This document shows, piece by piece, positions 23,061 through 31,815 of a stretch of 64,000 bases of DNA (positions are counted from its first letter, which is position 1; each line of letters begins with the position of its first letter). The notes beneath the pieces are model-generated. The model was given only the letters and a program-made list of their open reading frames with translations. It was not told the origin of the DNA and made no database searches. Both the position numbers and the translations under genes were made by a program. Origin of the DNA: Capsicum annuum (lineage: Eukaryota > Streptophyta > Magnoliopsida > Solanales > Solanaceae); NCBI RefSeq assembly GCF_002878395.1, contig NC_061115.1:157965160-158029159 (forward strand). Reading direction: 5' to 3'.

Positions 23061-25067
23061 CAAAGATAAAGTTTCTTCTTCCAGAGTTGATAGTGATGAT
23101 GAGGACCCAACTGAGTGGTTTAATCCTAATGATACAAGAGGTGATGATGAGTCTGAGACCGACAATAACTCTTGATGTGGTTATAGGGAGCACCCCTTTT
23201 ACCCTCTTTATGCTTTATGGATTATGCAGTGGGTCACTTCAAATTTTTAATGAGGGTGTCTATCTCCATATTCATTCATTTGGCCTACATTATTGAGATA
23301 TTTTAGATGTTTTAATAGTGATTTGGATGAGTTTTATTTTATTTTGGGTTGTAATATTCGGGAACTCTGATGGTGCTCACTTTTCATCAATTAGTTGCTT
23401 GTTTCATTTTTTTTAGTTTTTTATCTTTATCTTGTGTATAATGATAGCGGACGAGCCTTTACCTATAATAGATTGAGTGATGATATTCTTAATAAAAATT
23501 ATCGTGATTGGTTTTGATCCAGGGATGCAGGGGAAGTCTGAATACCCATAGTATCGGAGTTATTAATGCAAGGAAAGTCTAAGTACCTGTGGCATTTTGG
23601 ATTTAGGATCGCCCTTATACCTATGGTGAAGTCTGAGTAGCCATATGATTTGACCTTATGAAATCCAACATATGAGATGACAACTTGGTTTGGTGCCATG
23701 AATAGAAAATTGTGCATGGTGTAAATACGAAGCAAACACCCCCTCTATCCAAAAAATTTTAAAAACCATTAGCATGACTATGAATAATTTTGTAATAATA
23801 CTTTACCTCTTTTTGTGACTTCGAAGTCTTTAGCTTGTACAAATTCATAAATACCCCATTTTGTCTCTAGTAGGAAGTGCAATTGAGCCTCCTTGAAGAG
23901 TTTTCATGCCATGTGTGGTGAGCGTAATTTTATAACACTCATACATACTTGTACCATCTAGAACTTTCCCAATTAGTCTTTCAAGGCTAATTGTGATTAT
24001 ACTTGGTTTGTGAAATGATATCAGGCCATCTTTGTGAACATAGTAACCCACTTTAGCCTAAATAGACTACCCATACATAAAATAGTATCTTTAGATACCC
24101 TTTTCAATCCTTCAAGCCTCTCTTTGGGAACCACGTTAAAAGCCTTGAACCATTCAACTTTTTCCCTCTTTTGAACCTACACTCCTTGAACTTAGAAATG
24201 AAAATTGAGGCCAAATGTCTAAGTTGGGGGTGGTAAGTTTGGAAGAGATGGCCATAGGCCATGATAATATAAGTGGATGCCTATGATTCTAAGCAAAGAG
24301 AGAAATTGAAAAAATAAAAAAGAAAGGAATCATCAAAAGAAGGAATAGTATGCAGTGCAAAAGAAATAGTTAAAAGAAAATGCTTTCAATGAATTAGGTA
24401 AATCAAGGTAGCAAGAGTAGGCATGTGTGAATCTTGTAAGCCAATGAAGTGGTCCATGGTCCAAAGTTGGGTTTAAATAGTGTGATATAGATGTCCCAAA
24501 AGGGTGTAGTCACTTTGTTCCTAAATGATATCATACCCTTTCCCCGGACCTACATTACAAGCTTGAAAAGCCCTTTGAGATCTACAACCAGGTGTATTCA
24601 TTGTAGGAGAATTGAAAATAAGGGCAAGCCTATGGTATGGTACTTGTTAGCATTGAGAGTGTCTTTTTGATAGAGAGTGTTTTGCACTAAATCCCTTGTT
24701 GCATATTAGATAATTTGGTGTGTGGGACTTTTTTCTTGTGAGGCGGCATGTAAATGAATCGATGCGGGTGAAATTGTCATTTTCCAAAAAAAGAGGCAAA
24801 AGAGTTTTATTGAGTTTCCATCAATAGGGAATCACTTCTATAGAATTAGTAATTGTTGCATTGTAGTTCCTTAAAGTCTTGTGCATCCTTGAGATGGTGT
24901 TTCATGTTGAGGTGAGTTGTGAGAATAGCTTTGCCCATGCTTGAGAGCTATATATTGGTGTTAATAGAGTTTGAAGTCATTGTGATCATTTGGTTGTATA
25001 AATGGGCTTAAATTTGCATTGTATCATTGAGTAAAAGGTAGTATTGCTTGAGGACAAACAAAGGTTT
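23061..25067 (+). other. 3' untranslated region of element A
   Basis: No coding domain. Homologous, inverted, to 12004-13900 of element B. Contains three spaced copies of a motif like GGGAAGTCTGAGTACCCATGG at 23531, 23572 and 23625, and ends at the polypurine tract. Confidence 0.7.
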
Positions 25068-25080
25068 AAGTTGGGGGTGT
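25068..25080 (+). other. Polypurine tract of element A
   Basis: AAGTTGGGGGTGT immediately before the 3' LTR that starts TGATGAGTGG. Confidence 0.8.
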
Positions 25081-25302
25081 TGATGAGTGGCAACGTTACT
25101 ACTCATTTACGTCCAAATTCGTGCACACTACTATGATTTAATGATATGAATGAGACAATTTTGTCATTTGAATACACTGATTCCCATATTTTGTAGGTCT
25201 ACAGGTGATAAGAAGAAAAAGAGTGAAATGAGCTGAAAAAGATTAAAAGGGGAAGAGAAGTGCAAAAGTTGGAAAAGAAGGAGGAGAGTGTGACTCTCAA
25301 TT

Positions 25303-25316
25303 ACCGCGATCGCGGT
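25303..25316. repeat. Perfect 14-bp palindrome ACCGCGATCGCGGT
   Basis: A perfect inverted repeat about 220 bases into the LTR. Near copies follow within 110 bases, around 25321-25335 and 25386-25415. The matching place in the left LTR (17186-17199) differs only by G-to-A or C-to-T changes at CpG sites. Confidence 0.85.
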
Positions 25317-25449
25317 CTGAGGGTCGCGATCCCGACAAGTCAAGCTTGGTCAAACGTCAACGATAGTGATGGTCTTACAGTGGTCGCAGTAGCCGCGATC
25401 GCTGGTAAGTTGCAACGATCGCCATGTAACGAGTTTATGTCTAGGGACT

Positions 25450-26765
25450 AGAGGTGTCAAAATAAACCCAAATTGAGCTGCCCCGCCGAACCCGTCCAAT
25501 ATTTAATGGGTTGAGTTCAATATAATTTACTATTGGGTAAATCTCAACCCATTAAGTCTTAACCCACTTTTAAATTGGGTTTAAATGAGCCCAATTCAAT
25601 CTCCACTTCAACCTGTTTGATAGAAAAATAATTTTCTTAATGAAATTTGAAAAAACAAGCGACAGTTGTGTCCTCCCACTCTCAAAATGACCCACCTCAC
25701 CTCACTCCAACCTACTACACCCCCAGCTTACCCCACCCCGCCCCGCCTTCATTAAATATATTATTTTATTTCTTAAAAGGCTTTTTATAATATTTTTTGC
25801 CCCCACCCCACCTCATCCCCATCCCCTTACCTACCCTATACCCCTATCCCCACCTCCACCCCAAAAAATTAATTCTTTTAAATTTTTTGAAAAAATTGAA
25901 AATCTTTTCTTACCTCATGATCAAAATCCTACTCGACCTTCACCGCGTCCCCTACCCCTCCCAAAAAAGAAATTTTTTTAAAAATAATTTTTAAAAATAA
26001 ATAAATAATTTTTTTTATAAAAGAAATCTTACCCCAACCCCCATCTCCCCTACCCCTGCACCCCCTATACGATAATATCTCATCCCCCCCAAAAATGTAG
26101 TTTTTTTAAAAAAGGTTAATTCCCTTTTTAGAGAAAAAAAAAACTTTTACCTCAACCATCCCTTACCTACCCCCAAACTCCACATCCCATACCCCTACCC
26201 CCACACTGCTCCTATTTTTTTTAAATATTTATTTTTTAAAAAAATATTTAATTTTTTATAAATAAAAGTTCTTACCCCACTCACATCACCCCTAACCCAC
26301 CCCCACCCCACCCCACCCCATGGCATACTCCTTACCCAAAAAGTTATTTTTTAAAAATAAAATTATTTTTTTGTAAAGATAAAATTCTTACCTGAACCCC
26401 GTCCTAACCCCTGACCTCTTATCCCACACCCCTCCCCAAAAAATAAATTTTTATATTTTTAAAAAATAAATTTAAAAAAGAATCTTACCCCACCCCCACT
26501 TTCTATCCACCCACCCAACTTTCCAACCCAATCCAAATTTATTTTCTTGAGTTGGGTTTACAAGGGATAAATATCAATATGTTAGTATTTTTTTAGACTA
26601 AGTGGGTCAAATTGGAGGGGTCAAGAACCAACCTGATTTTTACCCATTTCAACCCAACCCATTTCAACTCAAAGTGAATTTGGGCAGGTCATGAGCCAAC
26701 CCAATATCCAATTCAACCCATTTAATATTTTCAATCTCAACCCAAACCGCCCATTTGACACCCTT
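25450..26765. mobile_element. C-rich element with imperfect terminal inverted repeats inside the LTR
   Basis: Present in the right LTR of A and absent from the left LTR (compare 17319-17345), so it is a later insertion. It starts AGAGGTGTCAAAATAAACCC and the complement of its end reads TAAGGGTGTCAAATGGGC. The termini share GGTGTCAAA, and a second inverted match (AAATGGGTTGA-like) lies some 50 bases in on each side. This end type is common in small non-autonomous DNA transposons of plants, possibly hAT-related. The interior alternates C-rich blocks (CCCCACCCC-like) with A/T-rich blocks about ten times. No coding region. An 8-bp target duplication could not be confirmed. Confidence 0.6.
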
Positions 26766-27867
26766 ACCAAAACTATGTAATTTTCTGTAGCCAACCCCAA
26801 ATCCCACATAAGGCAAAACCCTTTCTTATTTGGCATTTTCAACTTTGAAAATTTAATATGAAGTCTTTGTAAACCCTACTAATTTGGGAAATAATATTGT
26901 GTTTAAGTTTCCAATTTGAGTTTAGTCCAATTGAAGAATCTTCTTACTTTAAATTCCATTTAAGCATTAATTGATCCTTTTGGTATATCTCTTTTTCCTA
27001 ACTTTACGAGTAGCCAAACAACTATCTTGGGATTATGTTAAAATAGGGTGAAAATATGTATGGGTTGTATTTATTAGTGTATATTCTTGGTTATTGATGA
27101 TGAGTTTCACTAAGGCTTGCTTGATTTAGTTGGAATTTTTGGGTGAAGACCCCAAATTCTCAAAATGGATTTGTGGGTGAAAATCCCAAATTTTCAAAAG
27201 ATCATATCATCCTTTAAAAAGGAATGTGAATGTACTTTTGGATCCTATTTCATCCTTGAAAGAGGGATATGGCTGACAAGGCAATAGTGAATAATAGTTA
27301 GATGTAGTTTGTTTGCTTTTCACTATGTTAGAAATATGGGTGGACTGAGAATTAGCTAGGTCTTGGGTATCTTCCTAGAAATAGGGATGCCCAATTAAGG
27401 TATTTGGTAGTTTTGATTACCACATCCACGAGGTATCCGAAAGGATCCATGGGTGATAATCTTGAGGTTTGGCTGAAAGATTAGCCTCAAGAACTCCTAA
27501 TCTAGCCTACCCATGTAGTTGATGACTGGAATTTGCATGCAATTATCATAAACCCATGCATTATTGCCCGTAGGAAGAAATAATCCCAAGACTTGTATTA
27601 TATTGAAATCTCATTCACAATTGTTGCCTTTAATTGATAGTTTGAATAGACTTTGGTAAAACAACTCTTCCAAACCATAACCTCCCTCCCAAATTTTAAT
27701 TCATGCATTTCATTTTGTTTACACTACGTACATACACTTAGATGCTATCAACACCTATAGGATTTGAAGACTAGATTCACTCCTCGAGGATTCAACCTCG
27801 ACGTAAGTTGAGCTTTATTGAAAACGATCATCCTATATCAAAACTACGGTATAGGTGAGCGTGATCA

Positions 27868-27872
27868 GGCAC
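27868..27872. repeat. Target-site duplication of element A (right copy)
   Basis: GGCAC, identical to 10349-10353. The interrupted LTR of C continues right after it. Confidence 0.85.
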
Positions 27873-28329
27873 CCACACTGGTTAGAATATTAATCATACC
27901 CTACTACTCATAGTCGACCTTATGACTCATGAGATTCAATCGTAGTATAGATAGTAACTCAGGGACTTCTCTTAGTGGTGACCCTATGACTCACACCATA
28001 CGACTCATATAGAGTCTTGATGACTCGTTGAGTCTGGTCGTACTTAGAATAGACATCTTGGGAAATATCACAGGTCACCTCACGATTTGGGTCCTACGAC
28101 CCTATCACTGGTAACCCTACGACTCAAACCATACAACTCATATAGAGTCTTGACGACTCATTGAGTGTAGTCGTACTTAGAACAGATATCTTGGGCAACC
28201 TTACTGGTCACCTTTTGATTGGGGTCCTATAACCCGTAGTGGCACCTTATGACTCGTAAGGTAAGTTGTAGTCAGAGAAATAAGCTCATAATCAAGGAAT
28301 TTTTTGAGGATCAAATTCAGGGTGTGAAA
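27873..28329 (-). repeat. 5' LTR of element C, outer part with a 133-bp tandem duplication
   Basis: Continues the LTR broken at 10353 and aligns to 3034-3357. A segment of 133 bases is present twice in a row (27971-28101 and 28104-28236), while the left LTR has it once. Ends GGTGTGAAA, followed by GTAAT at 28330-28334. Confidence 0.85.
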
Positions 28330-28334
28330 GTAAT
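28330..28334. repeat. Target-site duplication of element C (right copy)
   Basis: GTAAT, identical to 1109-1113. Confidence 0.9.
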
Positions 28335-28477
28335 ATAGGTTTGAAACAATGAAATTATTTGTCGATAGTTATTTGAATTTATCTATAGTATTTCTTTATT
28401 GAGAAAAAATAAGTTTGTTAGTTTGATTATTTCTTTATACAATTACAAATTTGTATTGTTGAAAATATAGTTCCTTG

Positions 28478-28894
28478 TGTTGGGTTTGAATTTGAGATGA
28501 CGTCATACGGAAGCTAATAGTTTGTAATTAATAATGACGATAAATCAGATAACAAATAAAAATATACTAGAAAATATATTATTTATATATTTAGATTAAG
28601 TGACCTATTTATTATGAATCTAATATAAAAATCATACTATTTGAGAGAATTCCCCCTAAACAAGATTCTCTAAATACTATATTGTGGATACTATTGAGTT
28701 GCTGTATGAGAAGAGAGTATTCTATTTATAGAATTCCAAAACCTTTCCCCCCAAAAAGATGTTAACCAAATATGAAAGAGTTTTATATTTTTCTTTTAGA
28801 AAAAATAAAACTAATTATGGTACTACTTTTATTTTCCTTCAATAGAAAATTAGTGCTCAAATTTGGTAGGAAAATCTGGACAAAAACCCTAACA
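28478..28894 (-). repeat. 3' LTR of element D
   Basis: Plus-strand TGTTGGGTTTG to AACCCTAACA. Aligns with 29417-29840 with a moderate number of differences. A T-rich run (purine-rich on the element strand) follows at 28897-28907 and could act as the polypurine tract. Confidence 0.85.
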
Positions 28895-29402
28895 AATCTT
28901 TTTTTTTAGCTTGATTTTCTTGACAAAATAATCTTAATCTTCCTCCTTCACACGATCTTCATATATCACTGCTGCTTAACATGATTAAAAGTTGATATGG
29001 GTTAAAAATTAGAGTCATATGCGTTAAAAATAAAAGCATGGGTTGATAATATTGGAGTGTTGTGTTATAAGTAAACAAGGTTGAAAGTGGAGCCTTGTGC
29101 ATTGAAAGTAAGCACAGGTTACATATGCTCATGCGTTAAAAGTATATGCACGAGTTGAAAGGAGACCAAGCATTAAAAGTAAAAAAGGGTTGAAAGTTGG
29201 AGCCCATAAGTATGGGTTGGAAATTGATTTTGTTTTAAAGATGGAGCAACATGATTGTTGAAAATATGGTTGAGATTTCTTCTGCATATGTAGTTGGACA
29301 AAAATCTTTATTATCATCAAATTGGTTGCAATAATGATTTGAAACTGCTTTGAACCTATCTTTAATCTTGTCTTACCACACCATTGGACCTTTGAATCGT
29401 AG

Positions 29403-29414
29403 ACTCGGATACCA
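29403..29414 (-). other. Primer-binding site of element D
   Basis: Minus strand TGGTATCCGAGT, close to TGGTATCAGAGC (initiator-Met tRNA), two bases inside the 5' LTR at 29417. Confidence 0.75.
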
Positions 29415-29416
29415 CT

Positions 29417-29840
29417 TATTGGATTTGAAATTGAGAGAGCATCATATGGAAGCTAGTACTTTGCAAATCATAGAGACGATAAATCAGATGAAAAATAAAA
29501 ATATACTAAAAATTATACTATTGATACATTTAGATCAAGTGACCTATATAATATAAAATTAATATAAAAAATCATAAAAACTATTCAAGAGGAAATCTCT
29601 CCTTAAATAAAATTTTCTAAAGTCCACATTGTGAATATTATTGTATTGTTGTATGAGAAAGGAGTTACTAATTTATAGAGCTCCAAGATCTTTCCTCCAA
29701 GAAAGAGGTTAGCCAAATATGGAAAAGTTTTATATTTCTCTCTTAGAAAAAGTAAAATTAATTATGATACTAATTTTAATTTCCTTCAATACAAAATTAA
29801 TACTCAAATTTAGTAATAAAATCAGGCAAAAACCCTAACA
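29417..29840 (-). repeat. 5' LTR of element D
   Basis: Partner of 28478-28894, followed by CCTTG at 29841-29845. Confidence 0.85.
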
Positions 29841-29845
29841 CCTTG

Positions 29846-30440
29846 ATTATATATAGCATAATTATGGTAGAAAGATGATTGACTTTCTTGATCTTTTCTT
29901 TAAGTCCTTGAACATCAAATTTCAGTAGAGTATGAGACCAATCATGTGATGAAACGTCATTACTGATTTAAATATGAGTTCAACAAAAGAACACATTGAG
30001 AGGTTAAATACTGTATTCACAACATATGCTTGGAACAAGAAAATCATTTGTCAAAAATGATTTTGCACAAGTTTTTTTTTTTTAGAAAGTAGTTTCTCGA
30101 TTTAAATATAAAAAGTATTTATTGTTGTAAGATTAATTGATGTGTACGAAAATCATAATTTTTAATAAAAGTATGTTATTGAGTAAAAAAATTCATCATC
30201 GTTATATTGTAAACTTTCGATAAAATAGTATCACTAGAAAATGAGGTCTATAAACATATATGATAGAGAAAAATGTCAGAAATATATTTGAGACATCGTT
30301 TGATTGATTTTTTTTAATGAATTTTAACTTTCCTTAATATTCATTTGGTAAATTTGTAGATCCAAACTATTTTTATCTATATTTTTATTATAACTTTTTC
30401 TTTAAACACTATCCGCGCATCATGCAAGTACTAATACTAG
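29846..30440. other. AT-rich intergenic spacer
   Basis: No coding region, RNA gene or element end recognised. Composition resembles 1-1108, so it is probably the same original locus. Confidence 0.6.
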
Positions 30441-31000
30441 TATTGTAAAGAACACATAACCATCACTACAAAACTGACCCCCATAAGCCAGTAAGTGCGG
30501 AAAAGTAAATAACCCTATGCGGGCTCCCATAATTCCGGAGGATGCAATCAAAGATAACAAGTAACCAAAAATATACAAAATAACCGCATCTCAAACCATA
30601 ACCAATAATCCTTCCACATCATAAACCTAAACAAAAAACCAATTTCATAACCGTCATAAACAACTCATCAATGCCAGACTTGAATCAAAACTCATATAAC
30701 CAAATGCCGAACTTGAATCAGAACTCATATCATGAATAATATCAAAACCGGACCGATCTTAAAACCATCAATTGCCATACTTGAACCGAAACTAGTATCA
30801 ACTCTGAAGTCCCAAACTAGCATAAGTACCATGTAACCAACCTTTTAAAGCTACCAAATGTATAATATAAAAGATACAATACACCTATAAATTGACAAGG
30901 AACTAACAATAGTCTTCACCTAAGGTGGACCCGGGGGGGGGGGGAATTATTCTGAATTTGAAAGGATAGGATAACTTAACTTGGTTAATTCTTTAGAAGA
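30441..31000. other. Unclassified repeat-like stretch with a poly-G run
   Basis: Less AT-rich than its left neighbour, with many short CA- and AACC-containing words typical of LTR interiors. A motif resembling GCCAGACTTGAATCAAAACTC recurs around 30674-30740. A run of 12-13 G lies at about 30930-30943. I could not find a partner LTR in the window, so this may be the tail of element F or a fragment of another LTR. Confidence 0.4.
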
Positions 31001-31009
31001 AAGGAGATT

Positions 31010-31345
31010 TTCAGACAACATGACTTCAAGAAGGAGATCAGCCTTTTTATTGTCCTCTACTTTAGAAGTTGGCTCATAAAAAGTATCAATTTAAAGGATT
31101 TTATTCATTTGAGGTTCATTAAGGGAGGCGGTTATAAATATTGGTTTAGTCAAGTGTTGTTCTGACAGAGATAAGAAGGATGAAGCTAGCTTGGTACTTT
31201 GAATAAGGTTTGAGAGTGGAATTTTATCTACACTAAATTCCGAGGACATGACTATTTCAATATAGGAATTTTTTAAAAGGATTAGAGAAATTTTAGGGGA
31301 ATTCTGAGTCCTTTGTGGGGTTTTAGGATGAGGAATTTCCAGACA
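31010..31345 (-). pseudogene. ORF remnant downstream of copia pol (element F)
   Basis: One minus-strand frame is open for about 110 codons with a single internal stop. It contains HPKTPQRTQNSPKISLILLK, then FSVDKIPLSNLIQSTKLASS, then FLSLSEQHLTKPIFITASLN, then a Lys/Glu-rich tail. I do not recognise a domain. It lies on the same strand as element F and 3' of its RNase H, the place where SIRE-type copia elements carry an extra, sometimes called env-like, ORF. That match is by position only. It may be chance coding in a non-coding tail. Confidence 0.4.
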
Positions 31346-31815
31346 TTTGAAGACCCCTTTTAAAAAAAAACTTTATCACACTTAGGCTATTTAAGATTAG
31401 GTGATTCTTTAAAAGAAAATAGAACACAGATCATGAAAAGAACTTAGAGGAGCAAATACTCACAAGGATGAACTTTTTGAAAGAATGATCTATGATTGAT
31501 TTCAATTTTGGGGTGACTCATCTTTCTTTTTAGGATAAGATAATTTTCTGACATAGATAGAGAAGAGGCAATTTTTTTGACAAAACAGAATGCATATTCA
31601 TGATATTAACCTGAGAGATGGGACCAGGTCCTTCTCTTTCTTGAGTGAATCCTTAAATTTATGTTTGTCTCAACTATTTTCTTCCAAAGTTATTCCCATG
31701 AGTGTATACCTGCGAAGGTTTAGTACTGAGTTAAACTAATAAGTACATACCTTATAAAGGATACTTGTCTCCTGATCATAGCTAATTTTATGGAGGAAAA
31801 CTGATTCATTTTAGT
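31346..31815 (-). other. Region between RNase H and the downstream ORF of element F
   Basis: No domain recognised. Presumably transcript sequence of element F between pol and its 3' end. Confidence 0.4.

Larger units (their letters stand above)
10354..27867 (+). mobile_element. Element A: Athila-like Ty3 element without RT or integrase, interrupted
   Basis: A plus-strand LTR element. The left LTR begins AGATAAATGG (right copy TGATGAGTGG) and ends GTGTGATTA (right copy GTGATCA). An Asp-tRNA type primer site follows the 5' LTR and a polypurine run GTTGGGGGTGT precedes the 3' LTR. Inside are remnants of gag and aspartic protease, then a long spacer, then an ORF similar to the putative plant transposon protein family (Transposase_32-like), then a long 3' untranslated part. 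No reverse transcriptase, RNase H or integrase can be found, so the element probably depended on enzymes from a related autonomous element. It landed in the 5' LTR of C and was itself hit by B and by a C-rich element. Confidence 0.85.
25081..27867 (+). repeat. 3' LTR of element A
   Basis: Runs TGATGAGTGG to GCGTGATCA and aligns to 10354-10555 plus 17162-18429. It is 1.3 kb longer than its partner because of the insertion at 25450-26765. GGCAC follows directly at 27868-27872 as the target duplication. Confidence 0.9.
1114..28329 (-). mobile_element. Element C: Ty3/gypsy chromovirus (Tekay/Del type), interrupted
   Basis: This LTR retrotransposon reads on the minus strand, from a 5' LTR at the right to a 3' LTR at the left. 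The order read from the minus strand is 5' LTR (27873-28329 joined to 8425-10353), initiator-Met type primer site, gag, protease, reverse transcriptase, RNase H, integrase, chromodomain, polypurine tract and 3' LTR (1114-3357). GTAAT target duplications flank it. The gag-pol gene order and a C-terminal chromodomain place it in the chromovirus branch, and the wording of the integrase tail resembles Tekay/Del. Without the nested A and B insertions it would be about 9.7 kb. All reading frames are broken. The two LTRs are clearly diverged, so this is the oldest layer of the nest. Confidence 0.9.
28478..29840 (-). mobile_element. Element D: non-coding mini LTR element (TRIM-like)
   Basis: Two direct repeats (28478-28894, 417 bp, and 29417-29840, 424 bp) surround only 522 bp. 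They run TGTTAGGGTTTTTG to CAAATCCAA(T/C)A on the minus strand. The flanking 5-mers are identical, CCTTG at 28473-28477 and at 29841-29845. A primer-site match sits next to the right repeat on the minus strand (29403-29414). There is no coding capacity. This is the architecture of terminal-repeat retrotransposons in miniature, although its repeats are longer than usual for that class. It must have been moved by enzymes from another element, by its primer site possibly a copia or Ty3 element. Confidence 0.85.

Noticed and set aside
25797..25994. Pro/Tyr-rich open frame of 65 codons
   Set aside because: Product of the C-rich blocks of the inverted-repeat element.
25442..26773. 8-bp target duplication for a hAT assignment of the C-rich element
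   Set aside because: TAGGGACT and CCAAAACT agree only in the last three bases. The superfamily remains open.
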